Source: Plazaster borealis
Taxonomy: Eukaryota; Echinodermata; Asteroidea; Forcipulatida; Labidiasteridae
Reading direction: 5' to 3'
Assembly (NCBI GenBank): GCA_021014325.1
Contig: CM037462.1
Location: 12,320,501 to 12,384,500, forward strand
Length of the DNA: 64,000 nt
Shown in pieces: positions 1 through 13,800 of this stretch. The position numbers were made by a program, and so were the translations under genes. Position 1 is the stretch's first letter. Every line of letters starts with the position of its first letter. The notes below the pieces were generated by a model. The model ran no database searches. It worked only from the letters and a program-made list of their open reading frames with translations, and was not told where the DNA came from.

Positions 1-3000
1 CAAAAATAAGCTGAAATCCGATAAAATCACAAGGGGTAAGCCTTGCATTTTAGTCAAAAATAAGCTGAAATCCGATAAAATCACAAGGGGTAAGCCTTGC
101 ATTTTAGTCAAAAATAAGCTGAAATCCGATAAAATCACAAGGGGTAAGCCTTGCATTTTAGTCAAAAATAAGCTGAAATCCGATAAAATCACAAGGGGTA
201 AGCCTTGCATTTTAGTCAAAATAAGCTGAAATCCGATAAAATCACAAGGGGTAAGCCTTGCATTTTAGTCAAAAATAAGCTGAAATCAGAATAAAATCAC
301 GAGGGGTAAGCCTTGCATTTTAGTCAAAAATAAGCTGAAATCCGATAAAATCACAAGGGGTAAGCCTTGCATTTTCGTCAAAAATAAGCTGAAATCCGAT
401 AAAATCAAAAGGGGTAAGCCTTGCATTTTAGTCAAAATAAGCTGAAATCCGATAAAATCACAAGGGGTAAGCCTTGCATTTTAGTCAAAAATAAGCTGAA
501 ATCAGAATAAAATCACGAGGGGTAAGCCTTGCATTTTAGTCAAAAATAAGCTGAAATCCGATAAAATCACAAGGGGTAAGCCTTGCATTTTAGTCAAAAA
601 TAAGCTGAAATCCGATAAAACCACAAGGGGTAAGCCTTGCATTTAAATCAAAAATAAGCTGAAATCCGATAAAATCACAAGGGGTAAGCCTTGCATTTTA
701 GTCAAAAATAAGCTGAAATCAGAATAAAATCACAAGGGGTAAGCCTTGCATTTTCGTCAAAAATAAGCTGAAATCCGATAAAACCACAAGGGGTAAGCCT
801 TGCATTTTAGTCAAAAATAAGCTGAAATCAGAATAAAATCACAAGGGGTAAGCCTTGCATTTTAGTCAAAAGAAATCCGATAAAATCACAAGGGGTAAGC
901 CTTGCATTTTAGTCAAAAATAAGCTGAAATCAGAATAAAATCACAAGGGGTAAGCCTTGCATTTTAGTCAAAAATAAGCTGAAATCCGATAAAACCACAA
1001 GGGGTAAGCCTTGCATTTTAGTCAACAATTAGCTGAAATCCGATAAAATCACAAGGGGTAAGCCTTGCATTTTAGTCAAAAATAAGCTGAAATCAGAATA
1101 AAGTCACAAGGGGTAAGCCTTGCATTTTAGTCAAAAATAAGCTGAAATCAGAATAAAATCACAAGGGGTAAGCCTTGCATTTTAGTCAAAAATAAGCTGA
1201 AATCAGAATAAAATCACAAGGGGTAAGCCTTGCATTTTAGTCAAAAGAAATCCGATAAAATCACAAGGGGTAAGCCTTGCATTTTAGTCAAAAATAAGCT
1301 GAAATTTCATAAATTCACAAGGGGTAAGCCTTGCATTTTAGTCAAAAATAAGCTGAAATCCGATAAAATCACAAGGGGTAAGCCTTGCATTTTAGTTAAA
1401 TATAAGCTGAAATCAGAATAAAATCACAAGGGGTAAGCCTTACATTTTAGTCAAAACTAAGCTGAAATCCGATAAAATCACAAGGGGTAAGCCTTGCATT
1501 TTAGTCAAAAATGAGCTGAAATCCGATAAAATCACAAGGGGTAAGCCTTGCATTTTAGTCAAAAATAATCTGAAATCTGATAAAATCACAAGCCTTGCAT
1601 TTTAGTCAAAAATAAGCTGAAATCCGATGAAATCACAAGGGGTAGTAAGCCTTGCATTTTAGTCAAAAATAAGCTGAAATCCGATAAAACCACAAGGGGT
1701 AAGCCTTGCATTTAAATCAAAAATAAGCTGAAATCCGATAAAATCACAAGGGGTAAGCCTTGCATTTTAGTCAAAAATAAGCTGAAATCAGAATAAAATC
1801 ACAAGGGGTAAGCCTTGCATTTTCGTCAAAAATAAGCTGAAATCCGATAAAATCACAAGCGGTAAGCCTTGCATTTTAGTCAAAAATAAGCTGAAATCAG
1901 AATAAAATCACAAGGGGTAAGCCTTGCATTTTAGTCAAAAGAAATCCGATAAAATCACAAGGGGTAAGCCTTGCATTTTAGTCAAAAATAAGCTGAAATC
2001 AGAATAAAATCACAAGGGGTAAGCCTTGCATTTTAGTCAAAAATAAGCTGAAATCCGATAAAACCACAAGGTAAGCCTTGCATTAAAATCACAAGGGGTA
2101 AGCCTTGCATTTTAGTCAAAAATAAGCTGAAATCAGAATAAAATCACAAGGGGTAAGCCTTGCATTTTAGTCAAAAGAAATCCGATAAAATCACAAGGGG
2201 TAAGCCTTGCATTTTAGTCAAAAATAAGCTGAAATCAGAATAAAATCACAAGGGGTAAGCCTTGCATTTTAGTCAAAAGAAATCCGATAAAATCACAAGG
2301 GGTAAGCCTTGCATTTTAGTCAAAAATAAGCTGAAATCCGATAAAACCACAAGGGGTAAGCCTTGCATTTTAGTCAACAATTAGCTGAAATCCGATAAAA
2401 TCACAAGGGGTAAGCCTTGCATTTTAGTCAAAAATAAGCTGAAATCAGAATAAAGTCACAAGGGGTAAGCCTTGCATTTTAGTCAAAAATAAGCTGAAAT
2501 CAGAATAAAATCACAAGGGGTAAGCCTTGCATTTTAGTCAAAAATAAGCTGAAATCAGAATAAAATCACAAGGGGTAAGCCTTGCATTTTAGTCAAAAGA
2601 AATCCGATAAAATCACAAGGGGTAAGCCTTGCATTTTAGTCAAAAATAAGCTGAAATTTCATAAATTCACGTAAGCCTTGCATTTTAGTCAAAAATAAGC
2701 TGAAATCCGATAAAATCACAATAAATATAAGCTGAAATCAGAATAAAATCACAACATTTTAGTCAAAACTAAGCTGAAATCCGATAAAATCACAAAAATG
2801 AGCTGAAATCCGATAAAATCACAAGGGGTAAGCCTTGCATTTTAGTCAAAAATAATCTGAAATCTGATAAAATCACAAGCCTTGCATTTTAGTCATTTTA
2901 GTCAAAAATAAGCTGAAATCCGATAAAACCACAAGGGGTAAGCCTTGCATTTAAATCAAAAATAAGCTGAAATCCGATAAAATCACAAGGGGTAAGCCTT

Positions 3001-5480
3001 GCATTTTAGTCAAAAATAAGCTGAAATCAGAATAAAATCACAAGGGGTAAGCCTTGCATTTTCGTCAAAAATAAGCTGAAATCCGATAAAATCACAAGCG
3101 GTAAGCCTTGCATTTTAGTCAAAAATAAGCTGAAATCAGAATAAAATCACAAGGTAATCCTTGCATTTTAGTAATCAGAAATCCGATAAAATCACAAGGG
3201 GTAAGCCTTGCATTTTAGTCAAAAATAAGCTGAAATCAGAATAAAATCACAAGGGGTAAGCCTTGCATTTTAGTCAAAAATAAGCTGAAATCCGATAAAA
3301 CCACAAGGGGTAAGCCTTGCATTTTAGTCAAAAATAAGCTGAAATCAGAATAAAATCACAAGGGGTAAGCCTTGCATTTTAGTCAAAAGAAATCCGATAA
3401 AATCACAAGGGGTAAGCCTTGCATTTTAGTCAAAAATAAGCTGAAATCCGATAAAATCACAAGCGGTAAGCCTTGCATTTTAGTCAAAAATAAGCTGAAA
3501 TCAGAATAAAATCACAAGGGGTAAGCCTTGCATTTTAGTCAAAAGAAATCCGATAAAATCACAAGGGGTAAGCCTTGCATTTTAGTCAAAAATAAGCTGA
3601 AATCAGAATAAAATCACAAGGGGTAAGCCTTGCATTTTAGTCAAAAATAAGCTGAAATCAGAATAAAATCACAAGGGGTAAGCCTTGCATTTTAGTCATA
3701 AAATCACAAAAGCCTTGCATTTTAGTCAAAAATAAGCTGAAATCAGAATAAAATCACAATTGCATTTTAGTCAAAAGAAATCCGATAAAATCACAAGGGG
3801 TAAGCCTTGCATTTTAGTCAAAAATAAGCTGAAATCAGAATAAAATCACAAGGGGTAAGCCTTGCATTTTAGTCAAAAGAAATCCGATAAAATCACAAGG
3901 GGTAAGCCTTGCATTTTAGTCAAAAATAAGCTGAAATCCGATAAAACCACAAGGGGTAAGCCTTGCATTTTAGTCAACAATTAGCTGAAATCCGATAAAA
4001 TCACAAGGGGTAAGCCTTGCATTTTAGTCAAAAATAAGCTGAAATCAGAATAAAGTCACAAGGGGTAAGCCTTGCATTTTAGTCAAAAATAAGCTGAAAT
4101 CAGAATAAAATCACAAGGGGTAAGCCTTGCATTTTAGTCAAAAATAAGCTGAAATCAGAATAAAATCACAAGGGGTAAGCCTTGCATTTTAGTCAAAAGA
4201 AATCCGATAAAATCACAAGGGGTAAGCCTTGCATTTTAGTCAAAAATAAGCTGAAATTTCATAAATTCACAAGGGGTAAGCCTTGCATTTTAGTCAAAAA
4301 TAAGCTGAAATCCGATAAAATCACAAGGGGTAAGCCTTGCATTTTAGTTAAATATAAGCTGAAATCAGAATAAAATCACAAGGGTAAGCCTTACATTTTA
4401 GTCAAAACTAAGCTGAAATCCGATAAAATCACAAGGGGTAAGCCTTGCATTTTAATCAAAAATGAGCTGAAATCCGATAAAATCACAAGGGGTAAGCCTT
4501 CATTTTAGTCAAAAATAAGCTGAAATCTGATAAAATCACAAGCCTTGCATTTTAGTCAAAAATAAGCTGAAATCCGATGAAATCACAAGGGGTAAGCCTT
4601 GCATTTTAGTCAAAAATAAGCTGAAATCCGATAAAATCACAAGGGGTAAGCCTTGCATTTTAGTCAAAAATAAGCTAAAATCTGATAAAATCACAAGGGG
4701 TAAGCCTTGCATTTTAGTCAAAAATAAGCTGAAATCCGATAAAATCACAAGGGGTAAGCCTTGCATTTTAGTCAAAAATAAGCTGAAATCCGATAAAATC
4801 ACAAGGGGTAAGCCTTGCATTTTAGTCAAAAATAAGCTGAAATCCGATAAAATCACAAGGGGTAAGCCTTGCATTTTAGTCAAAAATAAGCTGAAATCCG
4901 ATAAAATCACAAGGGGTAGCCTTGCATTTTTGTCAAAATTTCCTGAAATTAGAATAAATCACAAGGGCTAAGCCTTACACTTTAGTCAAAACTAAGCTGA
5001 AATCAGATAAAATCACAAGGGGTAAGCCTTGCATTTTTGTCAAAATTTCCTGAAATTAGAATAAATCACAAGGGCTAAGCCTTACACTTTAGTCAAAAAT
5101 AAGCTGAAATCCGATAAAACCACAAGGAGTAAGCCTTGCATTTTAGTCAAAAATAAGCTGAAATCCAATAAAATCACAAAATTCAGCTCATGCCTTGCAT
5201 GTTAGTCAAAACAAAGCTTAAATTTCACAAAAACACATGGGGGTAAGCCTTGCATTTTAGTCAAAAATGTGCTAAAATTTGATAAAATCACAAGCCTTAC
5301 ATTTTTGTCAAAAATTTGCTGAAATCTGATTAAAACACAAGGAATTGTTGTCAAAAATAGGCTGAATTTTGAAGAAAAAAAAACAAGTCTGAAATTGGAT
5401 ATAAACACAAGGGGTAACAAAAATGAGCTGAAACTGGGTACAATCACATAAGCCTTACATTTTTGTCAAAAATGTGCTGA
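1..5480. repeat. 54-bp satellite array, continuing past the left edge
   Basis: About 100 copies of a 54-bp unit containing ATAAGCTGAAATCCGATAAA and GGGGTAAGCCTTGCATTTTA. Variants differ by CCGAT/CAGAAT, loss of AATAAGCTG, and ACC for ATC. Rare markers repeat in the same order (for example CAACAATTAGCTG near 1024, 2376 and 3975; the 1081-1421 and 4033-4373 segments are nearly identical), so there is a higher-order structure. Copies decay from about 4920 to 5480. Because 54 is divisible by 3, open frames arise on both strands; they are not genes. Confidence 0.98.
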
Positions 5481-5499
5481 AATTGGATAAAGGCACAAG

Positions 5500-6135
5500 C
5501 TAATTCTGTTGACGTCTTTTGGATCAAGTACTTGTAGTTCAGTCTAAAGCTAATTCTGTAGTTCACATTGTAAAGCTAATTCTGATGAGGTCTTTTGGAT
5601 CTTTGTAGTTCACAGTCTATATAAGCTACTTCGTGACGTCTTTTGGATCAAGTACATGTGGGTCACAGACGTTTACCAACTACATGTACTAGTACAAGAT
5701 ACTCATGGCAGGGAAAACACTGTAGGCTTACTAGAGCATGCGATTCCACGTTTCCACGTTTCCAAATACCAACCCACCAGAGACCATACTTTCCTGGATA
5801 AATTTGTATGTAACCATTTCTAGAGCCTAGATGCAGCCAATTTTTTAACTGACTGTATTCCAGTAAAAATGTTTTTACAAACAGAAGTACTTGTCATTGA
5901 GATACTTGTATCTGTTGACATCTTTCAGTCTGTTAAATGTATGCAGTTGAGTTTACAACCTTTTACATGTATACAGTGTAGGTCTAATCATATAGTCATT
6001 TGTGCTGCTTTTAGTTTAAACTCATGGTGGCTGCTGTGGTCTCTACAGGGTTATTAGGGTAATATAAGTTGACGTCTTTTGGATCAAGTACTTGTAGTTC
6101 AAGCTACTTCTGTTGACGTCTTTTGGACTAAGATT
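5500..6135. repeat. Short interspersed copies of a 'GACGTCTTTTGGATCAAGTA' motif
   Basis: The motif, followed by CTTGTAGTTCA, occurs at about 5510, 5589, 5638, 6071 and 6116, with GCTAATTCTG between copies. Looks like a decayed tandem array split by unrelated DNA. No coding potential seen. Confidence 0.7.
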
Positions 6136-6216
6136 CAAACCCACACTCTACTGATAAGAAACACCAGAGCTTGAGTCCCGTGCTCTTAACCGCTCGGCCA
6201 CAACATGCCACAAGTA
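6129..6216 (-). mobile_element. tRNA-headed SINE fragment
   Basis: Reverse complement carries GGCCGAGCGGTTAAGAGCAC (A-box-like) and CAGAGTGTGGGTTTGAATC (B-box-like), the head of the SINE family seen elsewhere in the window. Confidence 0.7.
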
Positions 6217-6639
6217 AGGATTGAAAGGATAACCACAAGTCCGTCAGTTACATGCAAGGTGTTCAGTAACCACGCACTAAGGGGAAATGCTAGTAAAAGC
6301 TCCAAACCAAGTGGGTGTGTTATGGTTCCCAGAAGGCCAACCAGACACACAAAATCAGGTATTAATTTCCTTGTACATGTTCATGTACTGTTCGATGTTA
6401 ACGATGTAGCTCAAATTCCCATATTTCCATTTGCTGTGTAAAGGATCAGTACAATTCGTTCATACTTGGAAGTCTTTCTAAGCCAATTTGTCCTGTAAAG
6501 ATTGTACCAGTAAAAGTCCATGTAAGTTTGATTTAAATCTTGGCGGTGTTGGCCGGAATGTGGTGTATATGTGAGGCAAGCTGTAAAGTAATAAACAAAA
6601 GTTTCTTTTGGGAAAGATCAATAGTTGCTTTTCAATAAC

Positions 6640-7766
6640 TTTATTCTTTATAACAATTTGTTTGTTTAATAAAACACTGGCAAATATTTAAACCAGCTAA
6701 CCCCCAATGGAACCAAAATGTATACAAATCGGTATCAACAGCTAACAATTAAACAAAAAACTAATTACATGTGAGCCTCTTAAACAATGAAAGATATTGA
6801 AATTGGTTTGTTTTTTAATAGTGTAAAATTTTAATACAAAATAAAACCAAATCACACAATTATATTTTACAAAATTACAGACATAAATCATTAACTACTG
6901 TGTTTCTTGACACTCTGAATCATCAAGTCATGAAAGAAAAAAAAAGACAAATCCATGGAAATAGCTACTTAACCCTAGTCAATTAACCAGTTAAGTTATC
7001 CTTAGGAGATTACTGGTTTAAAAGATAGACTAAACTTACCAACCATCCGGACAACATGTTAGACAGAAATCTTCACCTATCAACTCTACCTTGACAATTT
7101 TTCCATAGATCAAGCATTTTTTTAACTTATTAAATTACTTGCATTGTAATTGCAGCAGTCTACTTCCATCGTTAATTAAGTGCAACATCAGAAAAGAGTT
7201 TAAGCATTTTGAGGTGCTTAGACATGCGTCAAGTGGTGCAACTAGGAATATGTGAAATAGCAGTTAAGATTTTATAAGAACTGCTTTAAGGTAGCAAACA
7301 CCAACCTTGACAGTCAGAAAACTTTAAGATGACAGCACGTCGCATCTAAAAAGCACAACATCTGACGAGATTCAGGAATAATCTAACTTGGCTGAGGTTT
7401 TTTCAGGGTGAGCTATGCAGCAAGGTTCTAGACAACAAACCAGATATTCTAAAATACAAACATTTACGAAATCCATTATCAAATTTGTCTTATTACAAAC
7501 AAAAAGGTTAATACTGCATCCCTTCAAATCATCTCAAACACGTAACAAACGATCATTCCAACGCGGAAGTTTATACAAGTGCCCACATTCTCTTTCTCTG
7601 AACAAGAACCATCAGAACATCAACAAAAAACCAGTACAAATTGGAAGTATCCTTGACTATCTTATTAAAAATCGATTGCGGTTAGTAAAAAAATCCTGTA
7701 GTATATATTTAAATTTCTTTGAAGTCTCTCGAGACCCTTATTTGTTGGGGAAATGCTTAAAAATAC
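6640..7766 (-). other. Probable 3' UTR of the LLTP gene with poly(A) signal
   Basis: AT-rich and not coding on the minus strand. AATAAA on the minus strand lies at 6640-6645. The exact cleavage point is not visible. A 123-codon frame on the plus strand here (7415-7786) is antisense to this UTR and resembles nothing I know. Confidence 0.5.
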
Positions 7767-7895
7767 CTAAATGGGAAGCGCCTTAGGGGTTTTGTTTACT
7801 GGTACTTCAGCGGTTTGTTCGGTAACGTAGTCAACCACCGTCTGTAGGCCTAGTCTGCTGTAGTAATCCGCCTCGGCAAATGTGCGTTGCATTTC
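7767..7895 (-). CDS. LLTP exon 43, terminal exon with stop
   Basis: Forty-two codons and a TAG stop: EMQRTFAEADYYSRLGLQTV and ending PVNKTPKALPI. Acceptor TTTCCTACAG. Joins exon 42 in phase 0 after WYF. The stop is at 7767-7769. Confidence 0.9.
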   Translation of the reverse strand, partial: EMQRTFAEADYYSRLGLQTVVDYVTEQTAEVPVNKTPKALPI

Positions 7896-10800
7896 CTGTA
7901 GGAAACAGAAATTGAAAGCGGCGTTAAGTATTGCATCTTGGATATTTCTTTTTAAGGAAAAAAAAAGGTTTTCTTTCAGAAATCGCTTCAGTACAAACTA
8001 GGATAAATTAGTGTGTTTTAACTCTTTCAGTGCCCACTTCTTTTTGCAAAATGTATCTTGCTGATTTGTGTTGCCTTGGTAGACAAATCCAACTTAAAAA
8101 AAATAGCTAATAGTCACTTGTGTTTTTATGTAAATTCGGTTTGCGGTATCACCATGTGTATATCTACATTGCTGTGTAGATTTTATTCTTTGAGAACTTA
8201 TCTTGCTATTTAGTCTACTGTCGCAGAGTAAATTTTGGAATTCGGGAGACTATTCTAGTGCCGCGGAGTAGATTTCAGAATTCGGGAGACTATTCTATTG
8301 CCGCGGAGTAGATTTCGGAATTCAAGAGACTACCAAGTTCTGAAAAGAACTGTCCTGCTTATTAACTACTACCTGGGCGGAAGGTAGGAAATCAGCCGGG
8401 ACTACTACTTTTGCTTAGTGGATCGAGGGGACTTCTTGTTATTAACTTCACTTCCGCGGAGTGAGTTCTTAATTGGTCTCAACGTTTAGGAGAATGCTGG
8501 ACTCTCTTGCTTTATGCTGCTTACGTGCTGGATGTATATATAGGCTTAGCTAGAAGCGATTTAACAAACAAATTTCTCACAAAAAAGAGTTCAAGAAGAG
8601 TATATTTGGCCCTTTTTCTGATGAATCCACAAAAAAATACCTCTAACCTTAATAAGTTGAATAAAAATAGATGATGGTTTATTTTCCTCTGAGCAAGTAA
8701 TAAATCATAAGGGAAACTGACTGTATCGTAAACTTGGGTGTGATTCCTGGCTATACGGCAGTTACAGGTTGAATGGCTTCTGACTGGCACTCCCGAACAA
8801 AGATATTGACAAAATAGGGAGACCGCCAACATTTGGGCTAGATAGCTCAGGAGCGCCGGCACATTAATCAGGAGGTTGCAAGTTTAGGTCTCGCCCTAGT
8901 CAATTTTTCTTTACTCAACTCAAAATTATCCTAAGCAATCACAACCAAAGATACTTACGAAATACCAGTTGGGGCCTGAGGCGATGTCACAGGACTCGCA
9001 CACGCTCCTTCCCACTCCGTCATTGTAGGCCTTGCAGCTGCATATCTGGCACTCCTCAATCTGTGTGTGTTCAACCATCCTCTGCGTCAGCACATCCACG
9101 AATTTCTTCTCGGAGATCTTTGTGGAGTCGAACAAGGCACCGCCGGTCTCGAAGGCCAAGAGGGCGCACTGATTGATGGGCTCGTTGATCAGTTTGCGGA
9201 TTGTCTTGTCACCGAACAGGGTGCCGCTGTTCAGGGCCTTGTTGGTGAACACTGTGCGGTTGTCGATACCTGATGATTAAAAATACCAGATAATAACAAT
9301 ATTAATAATAATTAAGGCATTTGTAATGCACCAAATCAATCTAAATGGATGTTCAAGACGCAGAGAGAAGCAGACAATGAAAACAAAAAACAATACATAT
9401 CTAGTGAAAAGAAAGCAAAACAACAATTAGGGAAAACATACCATAAATTACAATGGATAACAACAGAACTATGAATATTATAGAAGTGCATCATCAAAAG
9501 GTGACTTTTGAGAGTAACTTTGAAAGAGTGGACATCGAAAACATTACGGTTATCTTGAGGAAGTATTTTTCAGAGAGAAGATACAGCATGTGCAAATGAA
9601 CGATCCCCCCCAGAATTGGTGAGTTTTGGGTGCAACGTATGATCAGGCATCTAAGATTGAAACACAATGGGGAACTACAAAGCATACAGGCAGAGGGCGA
9701 AAAGGTTCAAATTTGAGGCAGATCAGTTAGATGAAAAAAAAGCCACAATGATCTGGATCTTGAATGCTGTCTTGCTCAATTTAAGTCACCTCCAGAAATG
9801 AAGGGATGGTATGGGTTTTTTCAACTAAAAGGAAAATAATGAACAGGCAAGTTCTCGATCTTTCTTTTTAAAGTGTGATCTGAAAACTCTATTCGGATCT
9901 TTCCACTGTATTTTGAAAAGACTGCATCAAAAAAACGTTCCGTTTTTTCTTCCACCATTAGGAAGATTTGTTGTACTCATGACTTTGGGTGTTTGATCTT
10001 GGTCGACTTAAGTCCACTATGGTAAGGAAGAGAAGATTAGGGTTGGGGTCGGGAAGGGTAAGGGTCAGGGTTAGGGGAAGGGTTTGGCTTAGGGCGCTTT
10101 TCGTTGAAGATGGCACCATGAGTGCAAGTCGACTCAAATTGCCTATGGCGAGGAAAGGGTTTTTGGCACCATAGTGCAAGTCGACTCATATTGCCTATGG
10201 CGAGGAAAGGGTTTTTGGCACCATAGTGCAAGTCGACTCAAATTGCCTTTGGTGAGGAAAGGGTTTTTGGCATCATGAGTGCAAGTCAACTCAAATTGCC
10301 TGTGGTGAGGAAAGGGTTTTTGGCACCATAGTGCAAGTCGACTCAAATTGCCTATGGTGAGGAAAGGGTTTTTAAAGGAAAAGTCACGACTCTAAGACAA
10401 GAATTTGATAATTGAAAGTGGATTAAACCAACTGAAAAAGGCAAAAAGGAAAATAAAAAAACGTGATGACAAAATCAAAATCTAAGGAGGATGAAAATGA
10501 CCATATCATAAGAATGACTGAACAAAGGAGGAAAGTTTCATGGAAGATGGGATCAAGCCGTTTAAAGAGAAAAAATTATATGATATATGGATAGATAAAA
10601 GGTACATTTTGTGATATGGATTTAACTTTTGGAAAGCAATGTCCAAGAGCGACAGGTGTCTATGCTTTTTTGCGCTTACCATAAATGACTTGATTCTTAG
10701 GTGAGTTGTTCTTTGCACGGGTCGGCACAAGCTGAAGATCAGCCTTCATCAGCATATTGAACTGGATGCCTTGTCTCATCAACATACTGGATACATCAGC

Positions 10801-13800
10801 ATAGGTCTTCTCCTGAACATGGACAAAAAAAGGTGAGATATTGCAGTGTTAGTTTTGCAGAGTATGTTCAAGTCGTGGTACAAGTCGAGGTCACCCCAGG
10901 CTGTGCTGGATAGACAATGTGACAAGTGGAGTTGTAGAAGAGTGCAATAGTTGAGAATGGCGGCAATTGAAAGAGAAAAGGTCTAAAAACTCTCCGTGTT
11001 GTGTTATTTGTCCAGACACTTTTACTTTTGTGGCAGAGGTCACCCTAAGCTGTGCTGGATAGACAATGTGACAAAGTGGAGTTGTAGAAGGGTGCAATAG
11101 CTGAGAATGGTGGCGATTGAAAGAGAACAGGTCTATATTTTCCTGTTTTGTGTTATTTTTTCAGACACTTTTGAAAGAGAAGAGGGTACAGCGCCCCCTC
11201 AGGACGAGGCGACCATGCCAAATGATGACAAGTATGTCCGAAATGTTTTGTGTTGTCACCGAGCGGTCTTCTTGAGCATCAAACTCTTCAAGGTAAGACA
11301 CTTGACCATAATTTTTATCTATTTGTTTACACATCCAACAGCACAATTAGCGCCAATTACAGGATGAATAGGAAACGAGAAGAAGTGCTCAGTTTTAGAT
11401 GTGGGAGGAAAACCCCAATGGGGGAAAACCCACGCAATCAGGTAGGGACTGAAAACCCAATCCACATGCAAGTCTCGGGACTGAGGTGGGATTCGAACCG
11501 GGTTCCAAAGAGGTGAAAGGCAGGGAAAGAAACCACTGAGCCAACCTGATAATTGATTCTGGACACCCTGAGTTTGCCAATTTGGCTACCGGTGCTGCAT
11601 ACTCTTCAGGACTCGAAGTGGTTTCAGGAATTTTTTAAGGCCCAATAAATCGGGGTAGTCCTAGCCCTTGATACAATGTTTTATAACGCGCCTAATAAAT
11701 GGCTAGTATTATTATTGTACAAATATATAGTTTAGTTTATTTATCAAGTTTTTACCAAGTATGGGTTTGGACCACTGAAGCCAGTTGTAGCTAGTTTTAA
11801 GTCATTTACAGTAAGCTTACAGACTAAAATTAGACAATGATGTTTTGTGTCCTTATCAATTCTGTATTCATAGCTTTAAAGGGATTGTATACACTTGGTA
11901 ATTGGAACCCACTGTTTATAGTTGTAGACATATACCCTAAAACTAACCTGTGAAAAATTCATTTCAAAAGGTGGTAGCGGTTTTGAGACATTGCCAAAAA
12001 TCTGGAGCGGTTATGTCCACGCAGGAAGAAAAATCTGCAATTGGAGTACACAATCTGAGAAACGTTACTGTCAGTAACGCTTCTCAGATTCCATAACCGC
12101 AGTACTTCCAAGTGAAAAGTTTCTCAAAGTGCATTATACTATCCAAAGCTGCTGTACTTCTTACCAAGCAAGTTTTTATTGCCATTGATTTGAGTCATTA
12201 CCAGACGTATACAGACCCTTTAAGGACCAACACTAACAATCTCACCGTGTGATACAAGCGCTGGCAGTCAGAGCAGGACACCAGGATAATGTTCTTAGCG
12301 ACTCCGGCACGGAACGGATAGTTGGCAGCAGCCAGAATGGCATCGAAGGTGTTGTTGCTCCCGTCTTCAGCAAACACCAATGCAGGCAATCCTTGCATGC
12401 GTAGAGGGCGCTTCTCGTTGAAGATGGCGCCATCGATCGTTTGGATGTGAGGAAGGTCGTGCACTCCTTCACCGCCGAACCCAACAATGCCGAAGCGGTT
12501 GTCTGCGAACTCTGTCGGAGAAAAATAACAATTTTAAAGAAAATTACATCACTCCCCACATGGAGATACTCCAAACAGTTTACATGCTGATTTACGAGCA
12601 TACATATATCCATACAACCACAGATGAACGTGAACAAAATTCCTGACAAAACATCGTTGCAGCAGAGCAACAACATCCTATCTCAATTTTGCAACAACGT
12701 CATATCTGGCATAAAAACGCTTATAAACCATGTAACCTTTAATTACAAAAAGAGTGACCTTGTCCATTCCAGGGCCTTTCTGGCAGGCAAGATGCTGCGC
12801 TGGTCATATGGGAAATTTGTTACATTTTGTGGCATAATTTCCACATAAATTCAAGAGTTATAAAAATAACAGCTGATGAAGTTTTGAGATGTGCCCCCTT
12901 TCTTCATATCAAAAGTCGATAAAAATCAGACAGCGCAATCTCCATTAAATATAACAATCAATGTTTTCCTCCATTGAGCTGTGTACAAATCGTGCCTGCA
13001 GGAAGTCCAGGCTCTGTGGCTCTTTTGTAAACATGTGATGTCACAGGTTACATGATTGATAGGTTTTGTGTGTACATTTGTTACATTCTAGGCAAGATAC
13101 AACCTTTTGACACTTTTAAACTCATGTGTGAGCTATAGTCTCCTAGAGGAAAAAGACCTTATTGCAACGAGACGACGATATATTATACAGTTTTCATTAT
13201 TTTCACAACAAATTGACTACCTAATTTGAAGTTACAATTTCACCAGTTGGTTGTAAGGTTAGGTATTGGAAACACGCTGATAGGAATTAATGTACTCTTA
13301 AAAGTATTACACAGGATTGGTAAGGATTAAAAAACATCATTGTATAATTTTAGTCTGAAAGCCTACTGATTATGAAGTTCATACTAGAACCATTTTTTTC
13401 TGTGAAATATTTCCCTCTGAAATTAAGTCATATTCAAGAAAACTATCTTAATAAAACCTAAAAAAACGCAACAGCTGATATCGGTTGTTACAACCAAAAT
13501 GCTTAAAATTGTGCATGGTTTAAATTGTGCATGGTTTTTCGCTATTTTCTCCTGAATCACACAATGGAATAAGCCCAAATTTCCACAGGTTTGTTATTTC
13601 ATGTACATGGTTGATCACATAAAACATGAACACTGTCTGCGAGTATTTTGCCAGCTCTACCAATCCTGTATTATACCTTTAAAAGAGAAAGCAACATATT
13701 CTCCCTTAAACTTACGGCGGACGTTCTTGAGTTCAGTGTCGTACATGTCAATGATGTCGCCGATCTTGTCCCTCAAGTCTTTGTTGCATTCCTTCTCCTC

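Noticed and set aside
1230..4910. Repeated open frames (63 and 124 codons) in the 54-bp array, possibly a repeat protein
   Set aside because: The unit length is a multiple of three, so open frames occur on both strands. They break at unit variants and lack any gene context.
1..5480. A CRISPR-like array
   Set aside because: Units are contiguous without unique spacers, and the sequence is from an animal genome.
7415..7786. 123-codon plus-strand frame over the gene's 3' end
   Set aside because: Antisense to the last exon and 3' UTR, no family resemblance, AT-rich lysine/asparagine composition.
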